5,587 nucleotides of DNA, from positions 1 through 5,587 of the forward strand of contig CAYFYB010000051.1 in assembly GCA_964347345.1 (NCBI GenBank), written 5' to 3'. This document shows, piece by piece, positions 1 through 4,951 of the stretch (position 1 is its first letter; each line of letters begins with the position of its first letter). The notes beneath the pieces were generated by a model. That model was not told where the DNA came from. It did not search any database and saw only the letters and a program-made list of their open reading frames with translations. The translations under genes and the position numbers were made by a program. Origin of the DNA: JAJISG01 sp964347345. GTDB taxonomy: Archaea > Thermoplasmatota > Thermoplasmata > RBG-16-68-12 > JAJISG01.

Positions 1-294
1 GTAACGACTTTGTCGGCCCTGGGATGGGTGACCTACACCTTCATCGACACGGTGAGGACATACCTGGGAACCGGTGATGTGGCTGACTTACAGACCAGGC
101 CTCCTCTGGGTGCGTATCCTGCGGTCGCTTTCGGCTTCAACCTGGCCTTCATCTTCGTCGGCGCTGTCCTCTTCGTCGTGGGCTTGTACATGGCCTACCT
201 GGTGTATAGCAGCTACTGGAGGAGCTACAAGGAAACGGTCCCCGCACCGGCCGTAGCGGCTAACGGAGGAAGTGAGGAGAAGGAGGAAGAGTAA
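1..294 (+). CDS. C-terminal part of a membrane protein with an acidic tail (5' end cut by window)
   Basis: The frame is open from the first base to a TAA at 292-294, so the true start is probably outside the window. A TTG at 10 is possible but has no visible ribosome binding site. The roughly 97 visible residues hold a polar, aromatic stretch, then a long hydrophobic segment (about residues 40-68, FNLAFIFVGAVLFVVGLYMA core) flanked by SSYWRSYKE, and a low-complexity tail ending in SEEKEEE. This fits a membrane helix with the basic/aromatic flank and acidic tail on the cytosolic side. I do not recognise the family. The next operon is 174 bases away and has its own TATA box, so the two are probably transcribed separately. 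With the membrane helix near the C terminus it is loosely like a tail-anchored protein, though about 28 residues follow the helix. Confidence 0.6.
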   Translation, partial: VTTLSALGWVTYTFIDTVRTYLGTGDVADLQTRPPLGAYPAVAFGFNLAFIFVGAVLFVVGLYMAYLVYSSYWRSYKETVPAPAVAANGGSEEKEEE

Positions 295-425
295 GGACCG
301 ATGCCGGAGGGCGGCGACGCGCCGCTTGTCCGGCCCCTGCCCTTTATTTCGTTCGTCCAAGCGTAAGCTGTACGCGGTCGCTGGACCTGACATTCCCAGG
401 ACCCATCCAGCCCCCTCCCTTGTGG
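295..425. other. Intergenic region with hairpin and palindrome
   Basis: No convincing gene is seen here. A perfect six-base stem, GCGGCG (311-316) and CGCCGC (320-325) with a three-base loop, lies just after the upstream stop and is followed at 341-349 by a T-rich stretch (CCTTTATTT). Together these could end the upstream transcript, or the T-rich stretch could be a second TATA box. An imperfect palindrome, GCGTA-AGCTG-TACGC, sits at 361-375 and could be an operator or simply chance. A 64-codon plus-strand frame crossing this region has the composition of non-coding sequence and no recognisable protein features. Confidence 0.4.
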
Positions 426-438
426 AAACTCTTTTAGT
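426..438 (+). promoter_or_regulatory. TATA box/BRE for the small protein A-ATPase operon
   Basis: GAAACTCTTTTAG reads as a purine-rich BRE-like element followed by an archaeal TATA element (core about 431-437). Its centre lies about 35 bases before the ATG at 469, which predicts transcription starting only several bases upstream of that codon. The same CTTTTA-type element recurs before other genes in this window at comparable distances. Confidence 0.5.
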
Positions 439-468
439 CTGGTATGGTATCTTACGGAGAGGATAGAG

Positions 469-789
469 ATGGGCCTCTTCAAGAAGAAGAGACAAGAGAA
501 GCGGGAGGAGGAGGAGACGGAGGAGGGGAAGAAGACAGACGTGAAGACCATGGTCAAGGGCGTCCTCTACGGCATGGCGGCCCACGGCCACGTTACTGCC
601 GCCCTGAGGACGAGGATGTACATAGAGCACCTCTTCATGTTCGTCACCCTGGGAGATATGCTAGGTATCCCTGTTCTACCGCCCTACTACTCCCTTCGGA
701 TATTGCCGTATGCGGTCCCCAACATCAAACAGTGGAAGCAACGGGTGTTCCGAGAGAGGGACGTTACGGACACCGTGTTCACTTCCTGA
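469..789 (+). CDS. Small conserved protein A, paralog of B and C; ATPase-linked
   Basis: This 106-residue protein opens the operon. The ATG is preceded by GGAGAGG at 456-462. Residues 5-24 are very highly charged (KKKRQEKREEEETEEGKK). A helical region with VLYGM at 32-36 follows, then a conserved block: LGDMLGIP (61-68), PPYYSLRILPY (71-81), W89-K90, R92 and RERDV (95-99). The same pattern, LGxxLGxP-x4-[YF]xLxxLPY-x7-WKxRxxRE, is found in the products at 2846-3106 and 4629-4934, so the three are paralogs. There is no clear transmembrane helix, signal peptide or cysteine pair. The stop lies 9 bases before the first ATPase gene, and GAGGTGA overlapping the stop is that gene's ribosome binding site. 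I infer a small partner or adaptor of the ATPases. I believe similar proteins occur beside ArsA-type ATPases in other archaea, but I cannot name the family. Confidence 0.85.
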   Translation: MGLFKKKRQEKREEEETEEGKKTDVKTMVKGVLYGMAAHGHVTAALRTRMYIEHLFMFVTLGDMLGIPVLPPYYSLRILPYAVPNIKQWKQRVFRERDVTDTVFTS

Positions 790-794
790 GGTGA
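787..794 (+). promoter_or_regulatory. Ribosome binding site of ATPase 1, overlapping the stop of small protein A
   Basis: TGAGGTGA contains seven bases complementary to the archaeal 16S rRNA 3' end and lies four bases before the GTG at 799. It includes the TGA stop of the upstream gene. This supports the GTG start, which is the only nearby start that keeps the P-loop at residues 23-31, and suggests coupled translation. Confidence 0.7.
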
Positions 795-798
795 ACGA

Positions 799-1800
799 GT
801 GGCGCAGGAGGGCATTGGCCCCTTCTTTCAGAGACAAGGGACGCCAGAGATTGTTGTCTTCGCCGGCAAGGGAGGTTTGGGGAAGACCACGTGCAGCGCC
901 GCCGTTTCCTACTGGTCCTCCCAGAAGGACGCCATGAAAACCCTCTGCTTCAGCACGGACCCCCAGGCCAGTCTCAGCGACATCTTCGAGAAGGACATCT
1001 TCGGCAAGGGCCTGATGGAACTCGCTCCTCGACTGGACGTGGTCGAAATCGATGCCGACAGAAGGGTGAAGGACTACCAGCTGTCGATCAAGAAGAAGAT
1101 CATTGACATGTATGGGCTGGATGAGCTGCCGGCGGAGATAGACGAGTACATCGACTCCACCTCCGCTGAGCCGGCCATGTACGAGTCCGCCACCTACGAT
1201 GCAATGGCCGACCTCGTAGCCGAGAAGGACCATGACCTCTACATCTTCGACATGCCCCCCTTCGGCCACGGCGTCCGCATGGTGGCCATGGCCGAGATCC
1301 TCTCCCGATGGGTGGAGAAGATAACGGAGGCCAGGGAGAAGGCCCAGGAGTATGAGGCCGTGGCAGCCACCCTACGGGGCCAGAAGCTCGAAGCAGGGGA
1401 TGAGGTGATGCGGGAGCTCACGGAGATCAGGAGTAAAATCACCACCTTCACCGACATGCTCACCGATCGGAAGCGAACGGCTTTCTTCATGGTCCTGGTG
1501 CCAGAGAAGATGGCTATCCTGGACACGGAGAGGGCCCTGGCGATGTTCGAGAGGCTCCACATCACCCTCTCCGGCCTCATCCTGAACCAGGTCTATCCCA
1601 GGGACCTCCTGGACTCACCGAAGGTGAGCGAGTTCCTGAAGAACAGGGTGAAGGCCCAGGAGCCCTACATCAATGAGGTGAAGGAGAAGTTCGGCGACTT
1701 GGTCCTGGCAACCCTGCCGATGTATGTAAGAGAGCCCAAGGGTATGGAGATGATTGCCAAGGTGGCGGAGGATCTGGTCAACGGCACGGTGGTGGTGTAG
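799..1800 (+). CDS. ArsA/Get3-family SIMIBI ATPase, catalytic motifs intact (ATPase 1)
   Basis: A 333-residue single-domain ATPase of the ArsA/Get3 (TRC40) family, cytosolic and expected to act as a dimer. Visible motifs are the deviant Walker A GKGGLGKTT (23-31; signature K24 and Walker K29), switch I STDPQASLSD (52-61) with the catalytic-position Asp at D54, switch II DMPPFGHGVRM (151-161; DTAPTGHTLR in typical members), LTDRKRTAFFMVLVPEKM with a downstream DTER, the adenine-contacting N263 in NQVYP, and a C-terminal PMYVREPKGM that matches the Get3/ArsA ending. Length fits Get3 or half of the fused bacterial ArsA. Only two cysteines (C32, C50) are present, so neither the eukaryotic Get3 CxxC nor the ArsA arsenite triad exists. 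The region between switch II and LTD (about 165-215) is a charged helical stretch with no obvious methionine-rich hydrophobic client groove. It is 11 bases upstream of ATPase 2, a likely heterodimer partner. The family call is strong; the substrate is unknown. Confidence 0.93.
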   Translation: MAQEGIGPFFQRQGTPEIVVFAGKGGLGKTTCSAAVSYWSSQKDAMKTLCFSTDPQASLSDIFEKDIFGKGLMELAPRLDVVEIDADRRVKDYQLSIKKKIIDMYGLDELPAEIDEYIDSTSAEPAMYESATYDAMADLVAEKDHDLYIFDMPPFGHGVRMVAMAEILSRWVEKITEAREKAQEYEAVAATLRGQKLEAGDEVMRELTEIRSKITTFTDMLTDRKRTAFFMVLVPEKMAILDTERALAMFERLHITLSGLILNQVYPRDLLDSPKVSEFLKNRVKAQEPYINEVKEKFGDLVLATLPMYVREPKGMEMIAKVAEDLVNGTVVV

Positions 1801-1811
1801 GGGGATCTAGG

Positions 1812-2837
1812 ATGAGTTCCGTCCTGCAGGATTTCCTGGAATCGAAGCCCAAGCTGAGGTACATCTTCACCGGTGGGAAGGGTGGCGTCGGCAAGACTAT
1901 CGCCGCCGCGGGCGTCGCCCTACGCTTCGCCGAGCAGGGGGAGAGGGTACTCCTTGCAAGCCTCAACCCCGTTCACTCCCTCTCCAGCCTTTTCAACGTA
2001 GACCTCCGGGAAGGGCTGCCGAAGCCCGTCAATGGCTCCAGCCGCCTCCTGGCGCAAGAGGTGGAGATTCGGGATGCCGTGGAGAAGTACAGGGAGCGGA
2101 TAGGGGAGCGGGTGCACGACTTCCTGAAGTGGGCAGACATCCCTCTGGACGCTCGGCCCTTCATCGACATAGCGGCCACGAACCCCGCCTTCGAGGAGAG
2201 CGCCATGTTCGACAAGATGGTGGACCTCATCCTCAAGAAAGGGGAGGAGTATGACAGGATTGTCTTCGACACAGCCGCGGTGGCCAACGCCGTGCGGCTC
2301 ATAGGCCTGAGCAAGATCTACGGCCTCTGGCTTGGCCGAATGATACATTCCCGAAGGGAAGCCCTAGAAATGCGCCTCAAGCTAGCCTTCCGCCCTGACA
2401 AGGTGGAGAAGGAGATCAAGGAGGATCCCATGCTGGCCGACCTCTTGGACATGAACGAGAGGTTCAAGAAGGCCAAGGTCATCCTCACGGACCCGGACAG
2501 GACGGCCTTCTTCTTCGTTACCCTCCCTCTGTCCCTGCCCATAGCCGTGGTGAAGCGCTTCATACAGATGGTGAGAGGCTTCGACATACCTGTGGGCGGT
2601 GTCGTCGTCAATACCGTCATGTCGGAGCCGCCGCCAAGGGAGGAGGATCCTCAGGGCTATCTCACGAATAAGTTCGAGGAGCAGGTCTCTTATATGAAGG
2701 AGATCAAGACCGACCTGGGGGACCTCGTCCGCTGCTTCATACCCCTCTACCCGCAGGAGGTCATCGGCCTGGATAGCATTGAAAAGGTGTCGAAGGACAT
2801 GTTCTCCTACACGCCCCCTTTCTGGGAGAACCTGTAG
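1812..2837 (+). CDS. ArsA/Get3-family ATPase paralog with degenerate switch regions (ATPase 2)
   Basis: A 341-residue paralog of ATPase 1, starting at ATG 1812 with a weak GGGGA-type site upstream. Walker A is canonical, GGKGGVGKT (21-29) with K23 and K28, so ATP binding is expected. Switch I reads SLNPVHSLSS where the family has STDPAHSLSD: N52 (codon AAC) replaces the catalytic Asp (D57 of yeast Get3), and the second Asp is Ser. Switch II is DTAAVANAVRL (153-163), without the Pro and Gly-His of DTAPTGH. The family PExxxxxETxR segment is PLSLPIAVVKR. N267 in VVVNTV keeps the adenine-binding position, and the C-terminal IPLYPQEVIGLDSI is family-like. Only one cysteine (C308) is present. I infer a nucleotide-binding but weakly hydrolysing partner of ATPase 1, comparable to the two unequal halves of fused ArsA. 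The frame is intact and full length, so it is not a pseudogene. Confidence 0.93.
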   Translation: MSSVLQDFLESKPKLRYIFTGGKGGVGKTIAAAGVALRFAEQGERVLLASLNPVHSLSSLFNVDLREGLPKPVNGSSRLLAQEVEIRDAVEKYRERIGERVHDFLKWADIPLDARPFIDIAATNPAFEESAMFDKMVDLILKKGEEYDRIVFDTAAVANAVRLIGLSKIYGLWLGRMIHSRREALEMRLKLAFRPDKVEKEIKEDPMLADLLDMNERFKKAKVILTDPDRTAFFFVTLPLSLPIAVVKRFIQMVRGFDIPVGGVVVNTVMSEPPPREEDPQGYLTNKFEEQVSYMKEIKTDLGDLVRCFIPLYPQEVIGLDSIEKVSKDMFSYTPPFWENL

Positions 2838-2845
2838 GTGGGCGG

Positions 2846-3106
2846 ATGGAAGGCGATGCTCCGGGGAGGCGCTCGTTGAGTCGAACCCTGAAGGAGGTCC
2901 TCTACGGCATGTTTGTCTTCGACTTCGAGCAGAATCTGAGGGCTGAGAGCATCAGGAACAGGGACGTCTTCCTGGCCCTCACGGTGGGCGAACTCCTCGG
3001 ACTCCCATTGCACACCTCCTACTACACCCTCCAGGTGCTACCCTATGTCTTCGAGGAGCTGTCCTCTTGGAAGAGGAGGGCCTGTAGGGAGAGGTGGGTC
3101 TTCTAG
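2846..3106 (+). CDS. Small conserved protein B, paralog of A and C
   Basis: An 86-residue protein 8 bases downstream of ATPase 2. GGTG at 2837-2840 overlaps the upstream stop and serves as a short ribosome binding site. It shares the family block: VLYGMFVFDF (18-27), LTVGELLGLP (45-54), YYTLQVLPY (59-67), W75-K76, R78 and RER (81-83). It is closer to C in the GMFVFDF/GLFFFDY segment and closer to A in VLYGM and RER. It lacks A's long charged N terminus and ends right after the RERWVF block, so it is close to the minimal form of the family. The TAG stop directly abuts the ATG of the next gene, implying coupled translation. No membrane helix or metal-site motif is evident. Having a copy on each side of the ATPase pair suggests one small partner per ATPase, which is an inference. 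Confidence 0.83.
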   Translation: MEGDAPGRRSLSRTLKEVLYGMFVFDFEQNLRAESIRNRDVFLALTVGELLGLPLHTSYYTLQVLPYVFEELSSWKRRACRERWVF

Positions 3107-3637
3107 ATGCCCCGGGGCTACGAGCTCAAAGGGGAGGACGACCGGCCGGAGGAGGAGAAGTATACCCACCAGATCATGGCCTCCAACTTCTTGATAGGCA
3201 TAGCGCACTTCTTGGAGGTCCGGCTGCCCGAGAGATGGCGGCTGGCGACGGGCCGGTCTCTCCCCGAGGTCAACAGGACCCAGACCATGGGGGAGAGCAT
3301 CTGGGTCGTGGACGGCCACTGCACCTACGTAATGTACGATGAGAGCGCCCTCAAGGCCTACGAGCTGCAGATTCGCGCTTACGAGGGAAAGGGTAGGAAC
3401 AGGCTGACGCCAGACATGACCTTCATGAAGGACATTACTGTGGGTGGCCATCAAGGCCGTGTCGACCGGGGGCAGGTGTATCAAGGCCTCTTCCGGCGGA
3501 AGTCCATGCCAATGGTTTCGGTGGGCTTCAGCTGTCCCTACACCAAAAGGAGCATCAATGTGGACCTAAGGGGGCAGATGGAGGGCGAAGACCTAGATAC
3601 ATTCCTTGAATCACTTCGTGACTTAGTCTGCCACTAG
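3107..3637 (+). CDS. Unknown 176-residue protein, last gene of the ATPase operon
   Basis: The ATG follows the stop of small protein B with no gap. GAGGTG at 3091-3096, inside that gene's last codons, is a good ribosome binding site 10 bases upstream. The product is soluble in appearance, with no signal peptide or membrane helix. The N terminus is acidic and polar (EDDRPEEEK at 10-18). The middle has alternating hydrophobic strands (ESIWVVDGHCTYVMYD at 63-78). The C-terminal half, with VGGHQGRV, FRRKSMPMVSVGFSCP (C143) and INVDLRG, looks mostly beta, then ends in a helix DLDTFLESLRDL and the terminal pair C175-H176. The cysteines (C72, C143, C175) and flanking histidines (H71, H176) could form a metal or redox site but fit no standard motif. 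I do not recognise the family. Its operon position implies a job with the ATPases and small proteins. The 3' end overlaps the convergent gene by 15 bases. Confidence 0.82.
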   Translation: MPRGYELKGEDDRPEEEKYTHQIMASNFLIGIAHFLEVRLPERWRLATGRSLPEVNRTQTMGESIWVVDGHCTYVMYDESALKAYELQIRAYEGKGRNRLTPDMTFMKDITVGGHQGRVDRGQVYQGLFRRKSMPMVSVGFSCPYTKRSINVDLRGQMEGEDLDTFLESLRDLVCH

Positions 3638-4267
3638 CACGGATGCAATCTCTCTGAGGGTCCTCATTCGATCCTCCTGAAGGTCCGACGGACCCCCGGG
3701 ATGGAAGTTCGCAGTGATGTGGGGTTCTACCTTGGAGGCCGAGAGGCGCCAAATGGTCGCAAGGACTTTCTCGAAGCTCGAAAGACGATTTCTGGCGGCG
3801 GCCAAGTCACGTCTAGGAGCGGCCACCACCACCTTTCCCCCGGGCAGCCTAAGGGTCTGCCAGTCCGTCGCTTCCATGGCCTCCCGCATCCGTCGCCCCA
3901 CGTACCCCTCGTCCACAAAAGCCTCGAACTCCACCTTCGGGAAGGATTGAAGGTTCGCCCGGAAGGTGAGCATGTCCTTCTTTCCCATGAGGGCCGCGAT
4001 GAGCCAGTTAAAGGGTAGGTCGCGCGGCAGCAGCCGGGTCATGGCCGCCACTCGGTCGAAGGGCTCCTTGGGCTTGTCCACATCATAGCGGAACGTTCCC
4101 CTGCCGAACCAAGTAATCCTGGCCTCTCCCAGGAGGAGGAAGGCAGGCTTGAGGTTGTTGGCCATGGACCCCGCCCGCTTCCTGTTAGCGAAGCTGCCAG
4201 CGGCCAAGAAGGCAATAAGGATGGCTGCGAAGGCGATGACCGGTACAAGGGGGTCGATCTCAACCAT
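3623..4267 (-). CDS. Single-pass membrane protein, probable CCDC47-like (DUF1682-like)
   Basis: From ATG 4267 the product has 214 residues: a short outside N terminus (MVEIDP), one transmembrane helix (about 7-25), a basic stop (NRKR) and a cytosolic domain of about 185 residues, i.e. N-out/C-in. In order, the cytosolic part has a helix (MANNLKPAFLLLG), strands around ITWFGRGTFRYDV, LLPRDLPFNWLIAALMGKKD with following strand LTFRANL, a KVEFEAFVDE strand with helix, LPGGKVVVAAPR, and a helix leading to KVEPHITANFHPGG. Layout and segment spacing resemble the membrane helix plus cytosolic domain of human CCDC47, the Sec61-associated PAT-complex subunit (segments like LRFLKRQDLLNVLARMM, DTYVFAVGTRKAL and KIESVHFSDQFSG); I compared this from memory only. 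A GTG at 4348 would add 27 featureless residues, but TATA-like sequence at 4291-4304 lies inside that extension and favours 4267. CDS confidence is high; the CCDC47 assignment is about 0.5. Confidence 0.85.
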   Translation of the reverse strand: MVEIDPLVPVIAFAAILIAFLAAGSFANRKRAGSMANNLKPAFLLLGEARITWFGRGTFRYDVDKPKEPFDRVAAMTRLLPRDLPFNWLIAALMGKKDMLTFRANLQSFPKVEFEAFVDEGYVGRRMREAMEATDWQTLRLPGGKVVVAAPRRDLAAARNRLSSFEKVLATIWRLSASKVEPHITANFHPGGPSDLQEDRMRTLREIASVLVAD

Positions 4268-4290
4268 CCCCTCCTCATCCGTTGGAGGGG

Positions 4291-4304
4291 TTAAGACATT
4301 TAGG
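4291..4304 (-). promoter_or_regulatory. Putative TATA element of the CCDC47-like gene
   Basis: Read on the minus strand, CCTAAATGTCTTAA holds two overlapping TATA-like cores, the nearer one centred about 27 bases before ATG 4267. That spacing fits a leaderless start and argues against the upstream GTG at 4348. A purine-rich GAGGAGGGG directly precedes the ATG but is very close for a ribosome binding site. Confidence 0.4.
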
Positions 4305-4593
4305 ATGGGGGCTTCCGGCTTTCCAAGGGGTTGATCCTGGCGGGACACTCGTCCGAAGCGATGATAGCAAAGGTCAGTATCCTCTTCCTCCTCAAGCCCT
4401 GACGAAGCGTTTGCCTCGAAATCGCCCCTTCCACCAAGCCTAGAAGGGAGTGAGACCGGCTCGGAAATGGGCAGGGTCCGAGTGCAATCACGAAGCGGCC
4501 ATCAGACCTCTCTTCAACACGGGAAGATTGCTTCAGACGAGATGGCACGCCAGATTACCCAGTGGCACCGCTGCGAGTTGAGGGCGCAGCAAG
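4305..4593. other. Divergent intergenic region with small hairpins
   Basis: No gene is supported in this stretch of roughly 290 bases between the minus-strand CCDC47-like gene and small protein C. It contains a CTCGGA/TCCGAG inverted repeat (4460-4465 and 4477-4482, 11-base loop), a GCTGCG/CGCAGC inverted repeat (4570-4575 and 4585-4590, 9-base loop) just before the TATA box of C, a TGGC-AC-GCCA near-palindrome (4543-4552), and three copies of CGAAGCG (4354-4360, 4403-4409, 4491-4497). These could be regulator sites or parts of a small RNA; any of them may be chance in GC-rich DNA. No tRNA-like or C/D-box-like structure was convincing. An 82-codon minus-strand frame (4300-4548) lacks protein-like features. 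Confidence 0.4.
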
Positions 4594-4602
4594 TCTTTTA
4601 AG
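4594..4602 (+). promoter_or_regulatory. TATA box of small protein C
   Basis: TCTTTTAAG is a clear archaeal TATA element in otherwise GC-rich DNA. Its centre is about 31 bases before ATG 4629 but only about 16 bases before the upstream ATG 4614. Transcription starting about 26 bases downstream would therefore miss 4614 and give a near-leaderless message beginning close to 4629. The element closely matches the CTTTTAG box in front of small protein A. Confidence 0.6.
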
Positions 4603-4628
4603 TTGCCGAAACCATGTTTCCGTCGCCT

Positions 4629-4934
4629 ATGGCTTCTGGCGGGGGAAACGATTCCAGGGTGAACAAGAGCAAGCCGATGACTGCTTGGGAGAAGGCTAAG
4701 GAGGCCCTCTGGGGTCTCTTCTTCTTCGACTACTGGAAGGAGATGGTGAACACACAGAAGAAGTACGAAGACGCCATCAACCTAATCCTCCTGGGGGAGA
4801 TCCTTGGCCTGCCCTTTATGCAATCTATCTTCACCCTTCGCCTGCTGCCCTACCTCTTCCGAGACATCGCGCCTTGGAAGTTCAGGGCCCTGCGGGAGTT
4901 CGACGTTTTCGAGGCCGCTCCTGAGCTTCACTGA
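4629..4934 (+). CDS. Small conserved protein C, third paralog of A and B
   Basis: With the start at ATG 4629 the product has 101 residues; ATG 4614 would add five, but the TATA box at 4594-4602 is too close to it. After a polar, glycine-rich N terminus come KAKEALWGLFFFDYW (23-37), LLGEILGLP (54-62), IFTLRLLPY (67-75), W83-K84, R86 and REFDV (89-93), the same order and spacing as in A and B. The aromatic at the first YY position is Phe here, and RER is REF. Unlike A and B it is a single-gene unit under its own promoter, separated from the operon by the oppositely oriented CCDC47-like gene. No transmembrane helix is certain, though the LILLGEILGLPF region is hydrophobic and could bury into a partner or lie on a membrane. 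A third copy beyond the two ATPases suggests a separate partner or condition-specific form. Family membership is read from sequence; the role is inferred. Confidence 0.85.
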   Translation: MASGGGNDSRVNKSKPMTAWEKAKEALWGLFFFDYWKEMVNTQKKYEDAINLILLGEILGLPFMQSIFTLRLLPYLFRDIAPWKFRALREFDVFEAAPELH

Positions 4935-4951
4935 TGTCTTCGGTCGAACCC

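Noticed and set aside
88..630. Long minus-strand open frame of 180 codons
   Set aside because: It lies opposite the first membrane protein, the intergenic region and small protein A. Its product is Leu/Arg/His-rich low complexity, typical of the antisense of GC-rich coding DNA.
676..1269. Minus-strand open frame of 197 codons opposite ATPase 1
   Set aside because: It is fully antisense to the ATPase P-loop and switch regions. The composition (VEVMVLLG, HxxxD-rich) is that of a shadow frame.
1920..2348. Minus-strand open frames opposite ATPase 2
   Set aside because: They are antisense to well supported ATPase coding sequence, with no promoter or family motif.
799..2837. Arsenic resistance operon
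   Set aside because: No arsenite-binding cysteines are present in the ATPases, and no ArsB, Acr3, ArsR or ArsC gene is in the window.
3038..3484. Minus-strand open frame of 148 codons opposite small protein B and the 176-residue protein
   Set aside because: A shadow frame: no ribosome binding site or promoter was seen, and the plus strand is explained by two tightly coupled genes.
4354..4370. C/D-box RNA start (CGATGATAG resembles a C box)
   Set aside because: It mismatches the C-box consensus and no D box or guide arrangement was found nearby.
4441..4500. tRNA-like element around GGGTCCGAGTGC
   Set aside because: There is no acceptor stem pairing, no D arm and no proper T-loop; only one short hairpin forms.
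4300..4548. Minus-strand open frame of 82 codons upstream of the CCDC47-like gene
   Set aside because: It is Ser/Arg/Pro-rich with no hydrophobic core or motif and no convincing TATA box, and it overlaps the proposed promoter of the downstream gene.
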